Positions 5,011 through 6,684 of a stretch of 6,684 bases of DNA are shown here, piece after piece. The notes under the pieces were generated by a model. That model was not told where the DNA came from, did no database searches, and saw only the letters and a program-made list of their open reading frames with translations. Both the position numbers and the translations under genes were made by a program. This DNA comes from Oscillospiraceae bacterium (lineage in GTDB: Bacteria; Bacillota_A; Clostridia; Oscillospirales; Oscillospiraceae). The stretch spans positions 1 to 6,684 of the forward strand of contig JAFYAB010000090.1 of NCBI GenBank assembly GCA_017540945.1, read 5' to 3'. Position 1 is the stretch's first letter. Each line of letters starts with the position of its first letter.

Positions 5011-5084
5011 CCGTAGGGGCCGATGCCCACATCGGCCATATCCCGTATCGTTGTGAGGGCCGATGCCCACATCGGCCCCTACGG
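5011..5084. repeat. Twin-hairpin element, copy 2, in the cysS leader
   Basis: Two units of the same family as 196-270. The first, 5011-5037, is identical over 27 bases to 196-222. The second, 5056-5084, has the same outer sequence as 242-270 but its central loop reads CCCA instead of TGGG, so the outer arms pair while the loops do not. The 18-base spacer shares only GTATCGT with the reverse complement of the first copy's spacer. The element begins three bases after the T-box terminator's T-run and ends about 20 bases before the cysS ribosome site, so it is present in every read-through mRNA. Confidence 0.88.
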
Positions 5085-5119
5085 AGCATTGAAACACAAT
5101 CCCGAAAGGAGCTATATAC

Positions 5120-6544
5120 ATGTACCTCTACAATTCCTTAACCCGCAAGAAGGAGCTTTTCGTTCCCAACCACCCCGATATCGTGAAGATGTACACCTGC
5201 GGACCCACGGTGTACCACTATGCCCACATCGGCAACCTCCGCACCTACATCATGGAGGACGTGCTGGAGAAGTACCTGCGCTATCTGGGCTACAACGTGA
5301 AGCGGGTCATGAACATCACCGACGTGGGCCACCTCTCCTCCGACGGCGACACCGGCGAGGACAAGATGCTCAAGGGCGCCAAGCGGGAGCACAAGACCGT
5401 CATGGAGATCGCGAAGATGTACACCGACGCCTTCTTTGAGGACTGCCGGAAGCTGAACATCAAGCGGCCCGACGTGGTGGAGCCCGCCACCAACTGCATC
5501 GCCGACTACATCCACATCATCGAGGTCCTGCTGGAGAAGGGCTTTGCCTACCGGGCCGGCGGCAACGTCTACTTCGACACCTCCAGGCTGGAGAAGTACT
5601 ACGTCTTCCAGGACTTCAACGCCGAGGATCTGGACGTGGGCGTTCGGGAGGGCGTGGAGGAGGACGCCAACAAGCGGAACAAGAACGACTTCGTCCTCTG
5701 GTTCACCCAGTCCAAGTTCGAGGACCAGGCCCTGAAATGGGACTCCCCCTGGGGCGTGGGCTATCCCGGCTGGCACATCGAGTGCACCGGCATCTCCCTG
5801 AAGCATCTGGGCGAGGACATGGACATCCACTGCGGCGGCATCGACAACGCCTTCCCCCACCACACCAACGAGATCGCCCAGTCCGAGTCCTACCTGGGCC
5901 ACAAGTGGGTGAACTTCTGGTTCCACGTCCTGCACCTGAACACCACCGCGGGCAAGATGTCCAAGTCCTCCGGCGAGTTTTTGACGGTCAGCCTGCTGGA
6001 GCAGAAGGGCTATGATCCCATCGCCTACCGCTTCTTCTGCCTGCAGAGCCACTACCGGAAGAACCTGGTTTTCTCCTGGGAGAACCTGGACAACGCCGTG
6101 GCCGCCTACAACAAGCTGGTGGACAAGATCGCCGCCCTGGACCCCGCCGCCGAGGGAGAGATCGACAAGCAGCTGTTGGGAGAGCTGAAGCAGCGCTTCT
6201 TGAAGGGCATGGACGGAGACCTGAATACCTCCCTGGGCATCACCGCCCTCTACGACGTGCTGAAGGCCAAAACCGACGACCGCACCAAGCTGGCCGCCAT
6301 CCAGGACTTCGACCTGGTGCTGGGGCTGAACCTGATCCAGGCCGCCGCCAGAAAGCGGGAGGAGCAGGCCAAGGCCGCCGCCGCGGAGGAGCACGACCCC
6401 GAGATCGAGGCCCTGCTGGCCGCCCGCACCAGCGCCAAGAAGGAGAAGAACTTCGCCGAGGCGGACCGCATCCGGGACGAGCTCAAGGCCCGGGGCATCG
6501 AGATCATCGACACCCCCCAGGGACCCAAGTGGCGGAGGATCTGA
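5120..6544 (+). CDS. cysS: Cysteinyl-tRNA synthetase
   Basis: 474-residue class I aminoacyl-tRNA synthetase that charges tRNA-Cys in the cytoplasm; typical length for bacterial CysRS. The N-terminus has YTCGPTVYHYAHIGNLR, with zinc ligand C27 and the HIGH-type motif as HIGN (36-39). The other zinc ligands are C222 in GWHIECTGIS, H247 in FPHHTNE and E251, with the spacing known from E. coli CysRS (25 and 4 residues). KMSKS is at 279-283. The C-terminal part holds the helical DALR-type anticodon domain and the usual ending GIEIIDTPQGPKWRR. The start is supported by AAAGGAG at 5105-5111, 8 bases before the ATG. Expression is controlled by the T-box upstream. No second gene follows within the window, so it may be monocistronic or be followed by genes beyond the edge. 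Confidence 0.98.
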   Translation: MYLYNSLTRKKELFVPNHPDIVKMYTCGPTVYHYAHIGNLRTYIMEDVLEKYLRYLGYNVKRVMNITDVGHLSSDGDTGEDKMLKGAKREHKTVMEIAKMYTDAFFEDCRKLNIKRPDVVEPATNCIADYIHIIEVLLEKGFAYRAGGNVYFDTSRLEKYYVFQDFNAEDLDVGVREGVEEDANKRNKNDFVLWFTQSKFEDQALKWDSPWGVGYPGWHIECTGISLKHLGEDMDIHCGGIDNAFPHHTNEIAQSESYLGHKWVNFWFHVLHLNTTAGKMSKSSGEFLTVSLLEQKGYDPIAYRFFCLQSHYRKNLVFSWENLDNAVAAYNKLVDKIAALDPAAEGEIDKQLLGELKQRFLKGMDGDLNTSLGITALYDVLKAKTDDRTKLAAIQDFDLVLGLNLIQAAARKREEQAKAAAAEEHDPEIEALLAARTSAKKEKNFAEADRIRDELKARGIEIIDTPQGPKWRRI

Positions 6545-6550
6545 TACTGA

Positions 6551-6577
6551 GCTCCGATAAAAATATTTAATCGGAGC
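6551..6577 (+). terminator. Possible cysS transcript-end hairpin
   Basis: GCTCCGAT (6551-6558) pairs with ATCGGAGC (6570-6577) around an A/T-rich loop of 11 bases, six bases after the cysS stop. There is no T-run after it, so classical intrinsic termination is doubtful. It may instead protect the mRNA 3' end or be the first unit of the hairpin array that follows. Confidence 0.4.
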
Positions 6578-6582
6578 GGCAC

Positions 6583-6684
6583 CGTGCTGTGCACGCTGCC
6601 ATTTTGTGCCTCTGGCACAAAATACGTCTCATGCGAACTCCAACGCGCCTACGGCGCTATAAAATGCTTTTTAAAGCATTTTAA
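6583..6684. repeat. Run of four further stem-loops after cysS
   Basis: Four perfect hairpins follow each other: CGTGC/GCACG at 6583-6595 (loop TGT), ATTTTGTGCC/GGCACAAAAT at 6601-6623 (loop TCT), GCGCC/GGCGC at 6645-6657 (loop TAC), and an 11-bp TAAAATGCTTT/AAAGCATTTTA at 6660-6683 (loop TT). No coding frame with a ribosome site was seen. It looks like a composite repeat element cut by the window edge. Confidence 0.7.

Noticed and set aside
4731..5089. Minus-strand open frames across the T-box and twin-hairpin element
   Set aside because: They overlap a clearly folded T-box leader, and part of their translation comes from the repeated element.
5138..6394. 418-codon minus-strand open frame opposite cysS
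   Set aside because: Valine-, glycine- and leucine-rich shadow of cysS codon positions; cysS is unmistakable on the plus strand.

Overview
The window reads as chromosomal DNA from a GC-rich anaerobic Firmicute, most likely an Oscillospiraceae/Ruminococcaceae-type gut clostridium. The pointers are strong AAAGGAG-type ribosome sites, a Cys-specific T-box ahead of cysS, a clostridial SLH-anchored cell-wall protein, and dispersed GC-rich hairpin repeats of a kind I associate with that group. The taxonomic call is inference; no rRNA or other marker is present.

Layout. Bases 1-347 hold no gene. They are a mosaic of short repeats: a hairpin at 1-25, a 54/55-base direct repeat at 113-167 and 289-342, and between them a perfect 29-bp inverted repeat (196-224/242-270). 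The second direct-repeat copy carries the ribosome binding site of the first gene. Bases 348-2159 encode a full-length YcaO-family ATP-dependent protein with a four-cysteine cluster near its C-terminus. Eighteen bases later comes a hotdog-fold acyl-CoA thioesterase (2178-2591). The two look like one operon. Bases 2688-4208 encode a secreted CHAP-domain hydrolase with a ricin-like beta-trefoil and three SLH repeats.

A 19-bp perfect hairpin (4242-4287) ends this gene and the converging minus-strand XRE regulator (4282-4485), whose stop codon lies inside the hairpin. The regulator diverges from a 63-codon gene of unknown function (4584-4775). Their promoters are back to back with overlapping -35 boxes, and two separate dyads look like operators. 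This pair is visibly more AT-rich than its surroundings and may be a remnant of a mobile element.

The end of the small gene contains a promoter (TTGACA, 17-base spacer, extended -10) for a complete T-box leader (4798-5007). Its specifier codon is TGC and its acceptor-binding base is A, which matches the U73 discriminator of tRNA-Cys. A second copy of the 5'-end inverted element (5011-5084) sits between the T-box terminator and the cysS ribosome site. cysS itself (5120-6544) is complete. The last 140 bases are a run of five stem-loops without a gene.

The parts most worth following up are the YcaO/thioesterase pair, the compact two-operator divergent switch, the hairpin element placed at two regulatory positions with its loop sense reversed in one unit, and the hairpin array at the end.
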